Part shown: piece after piece, positions 56,401-59,400 of the stretch
Layout of the letters: each line of letters starts with the position of its first letter
Position numbering within the stretch: position 1 is the first letter of the stretch
Assembly (NCBI GenBank): GCA_903632075.3
Contig: CAHIKZ030003503.1
Coordinates: forward strand, 1 to 64,000
DNA: 64,000 nucleotides
From: Acanthosepion pharaonis
Taxonomy: Eukaryota; Mollusca; Cephalopoda; Sepiida; Sepiidae
Reading direction: 5' to 3'
Notes under the pieces: model-generated
What the model was told of the DNA's origin: nothing
Seen by the model: only the letters and a program-made list of their open reading frames with translations
Database searches by the model: none
Position numbers and translations under genes: made by a program

Positions 56401-59400
56401 TCCTTAATGAAACTCACCAATGGTTTAAAATGCTAAGAATGTTACCTTCAACAAAAAGTTACAAAATGCAAGAAACATTATACTTAAGCAGTGTCATAAT
56501 ATATAGTTGAGTCAAACTATACCCACAATGCAACAGGCATTAATAAGTAAGGGAGGTTACTCTGCCATTTAATAGTTATTTCTCTTTGACACCAGCATCT
56601 CTCAACCTCTTTCCATGAGAGAATATGAGCGAATAAGTGAGAATTTAACAAAAACACAAAATTTTAATAAACGTCATTTTCCTCATTAAATTAAGTGTGC
56701 CATTTAGAAGGCCAAACGAGCCACAGTTTGACCATGACTGGTGTACTGATAAATCATCAGTTACCTCCCCTTAAGATCTAGGAGGTATAAAAAGCACCCT
56801 GTAATATCTGTCTGTAGAAGTGCAATAAAGCTTTGGTATAAGTTTATTCACTGGTTCTGTTTTAACAACTAGATTATACACTTTAAACAGCAATTTACAA
56901 AAACACAATTGTGGGTGTGTTTGCGTGAATACCTACACACACAATTAAATACATTATTTCAGGATTTCAGAAATAAAGTCTTTGTTATTCCATTTCTTAT
57001 TTGGATAATTATTTTCATCTTTATTGTGTTTATCATATTTCATCCAATTATTCAGTATTCTATGTATATATTTGTCCAACCTTTGAAATTAGGATTTTTT
57101 TTTTCTTTCCTTGCATCTTTTCCACTGAAACATAACAGTTGAACAGAATTATGTCAGTTTCATTTTAGTAATAAGTAAAATAGAATGGACAAGATTAAAA
57201 TCTCTTTTCTAGTTGAGCCCTTTTATAGTAAGTAATTTGAACTTCAAGACTAGCAGTTAAAATATTAAACAGTGAACAAAGGAATAGCCAGATGCAAAAT
57301 ACATCCCACGAATGCCACAGAATACATCATTCAAAATATTATTTTAAAAACAACAAAAATGAAGACAGTCATCCAAATAATCTATGGAATAATGAAAATT
57401 GTTAATCTCAGAAAGATTGAAAAAAATAATACAGATTTGAAATGCTAAAATGAAACTGAAATGTAGAAAAATTTTTCCATAAAATTCCAAGCTTTGTTCA
57501 GATATTAAACTTCTTGGTGGTGTTGTTAATGTATTTCTAACTTAATCACATGTATAAACCTTAAGGCAAGGGAGGACTTTTTTTGATTTCCAAATTTAAT
57601 ACTTACATACATAATAATATGTACAAAAAAGTTAACACAGACAGGGTTGTACCTGAATTTTGGTTTTAAGCATTTCTTCTATGTTAAGAAACAGTTAATT
57701 TGGAGCCTTCAAGACTGAGCCCAAGTCATCAGCTGTGGACTTATGATGGTGAAAAAAGAATTGAAGAACATAAAAAGTAGAACACTTTCAACATAACAAT
57801 TATATAATTTTTGCTCTTTCTAAAACAGGAAATTGGAGACGAACCTCAGTGGCACCAACTATACAGATAGAATAAGTATAAAAGATGTAAAATGTTCAAA
57901 CATTATAACATCTGTATGGTTTTCAATAGCAAAATAATTCTTTACAATCTTCTTACTAGAGCTGGTAAAAGTCTGGTATTACGGGTTGGAGGGAGAAGAG
58001 CAGATATTACCCACTCAGGGATGAGATCCAGAATGCTGAAGAGTAAAAAAAATTGAAAAAGAAAAAAAGCATACATCAGCTTGTCAGTATGGTTTTTGGA
58101 GTAGTGTGCTTTCATTAACATGAGGAAGTGATTGGAGAACAGGCCAATATATAAATTAGCATCACCGAAATTATATTTGAATATATGTTGAAATAAACAT
58201 TTGGCACCTTTGATAGGAATTTGGATATACTTATACTGTATTAGCAAACTAGCTATCTAACAATTTAAGCCTAGGAGTTCACTTACTTTGTTCTCCCCAA
58301 AATAACATCCTTTGAAGTATGAGCAGGAAGAAGTTTATTCTCTCTCACTCAATACTTCTAGCCTGTGAAACTACAGTATTCCCATTTGATCAGATTAGAC
58401 TAAAACTAACAGCTTTTTTACTTTCTCTTTGTTTTATTTTTTTATTCCCTTTTAAATTTGCCTAAGACCTCTTGAACGACATGGGAAATGAAACAGACAC
58501 CCACGAAGTTATATGATACAACTGCTCCATGGATGCCCAATGACAAGTTAATATGGATGAGGGAGCCAATAAATCAGGCTATCCTTTTGAGAATAAAATA
58601 TGGAGCAATTATATAAAATCTGTGTAGCAAAAGAAACCACATACACAAGTTTGTCAAAAGCTGAAAGCAAATTAAGTGTAGATTATAACACCATATAGAA
58701 ACCAATGCTCATGGAAACATTTTTTAGCTGTTAAAGCTCACCATACTTGGAGTGACAAGATCATTTAAAAACTATCACTTAGAACTAATTATATTGAAAA
58801 TCCTTAATTCCTCCAACACCATATGTTAACAAGGAAATAGATTCCAATCTTGCATGTACTCTTGTTCTCATCACTCTTATACTCTGCTTCAAATTAGATC
58901 TCTCTCTGATTCACTCCACATCAAAACTTGTCAGCTAGATGTAAATGCTACGAAAGCAAAAATAAAAACAAAAAAGTTGCTTTGTGTAGGGGCTCTGAGC
59001 ATCACATCCAGCTTACAAAACAAATCCTTCCAAAATATAAAATACAATTTGAACATTGGAGACAAACACCGAGTCATTTATGCACTTTGACTGCTTAAAA
59101 AGACCTATTCACAACACTCAAACCAGGAAGTAGGCAGTCACAGAATTCACCAGTGGCCCTAGATCAACCAACTTGAAACAAACTTCAATGCCAGGCCTGT
59201 ACACTACCAACTCCTCCATCTTTGTCCACACAGAGACTTTCTGTCTTTATCCTTTACAACAGCAATACAGAGAATTTTATTTTAACATATCTTGTTTTCT
59301 TTTCTTTCTGCCACATCAGCATGACCTTGTTGCTTATGTTTGTTCTCTTGCAACTATACACAGTATATACCATCACTAACACAAGCCTTCAATATTCTGT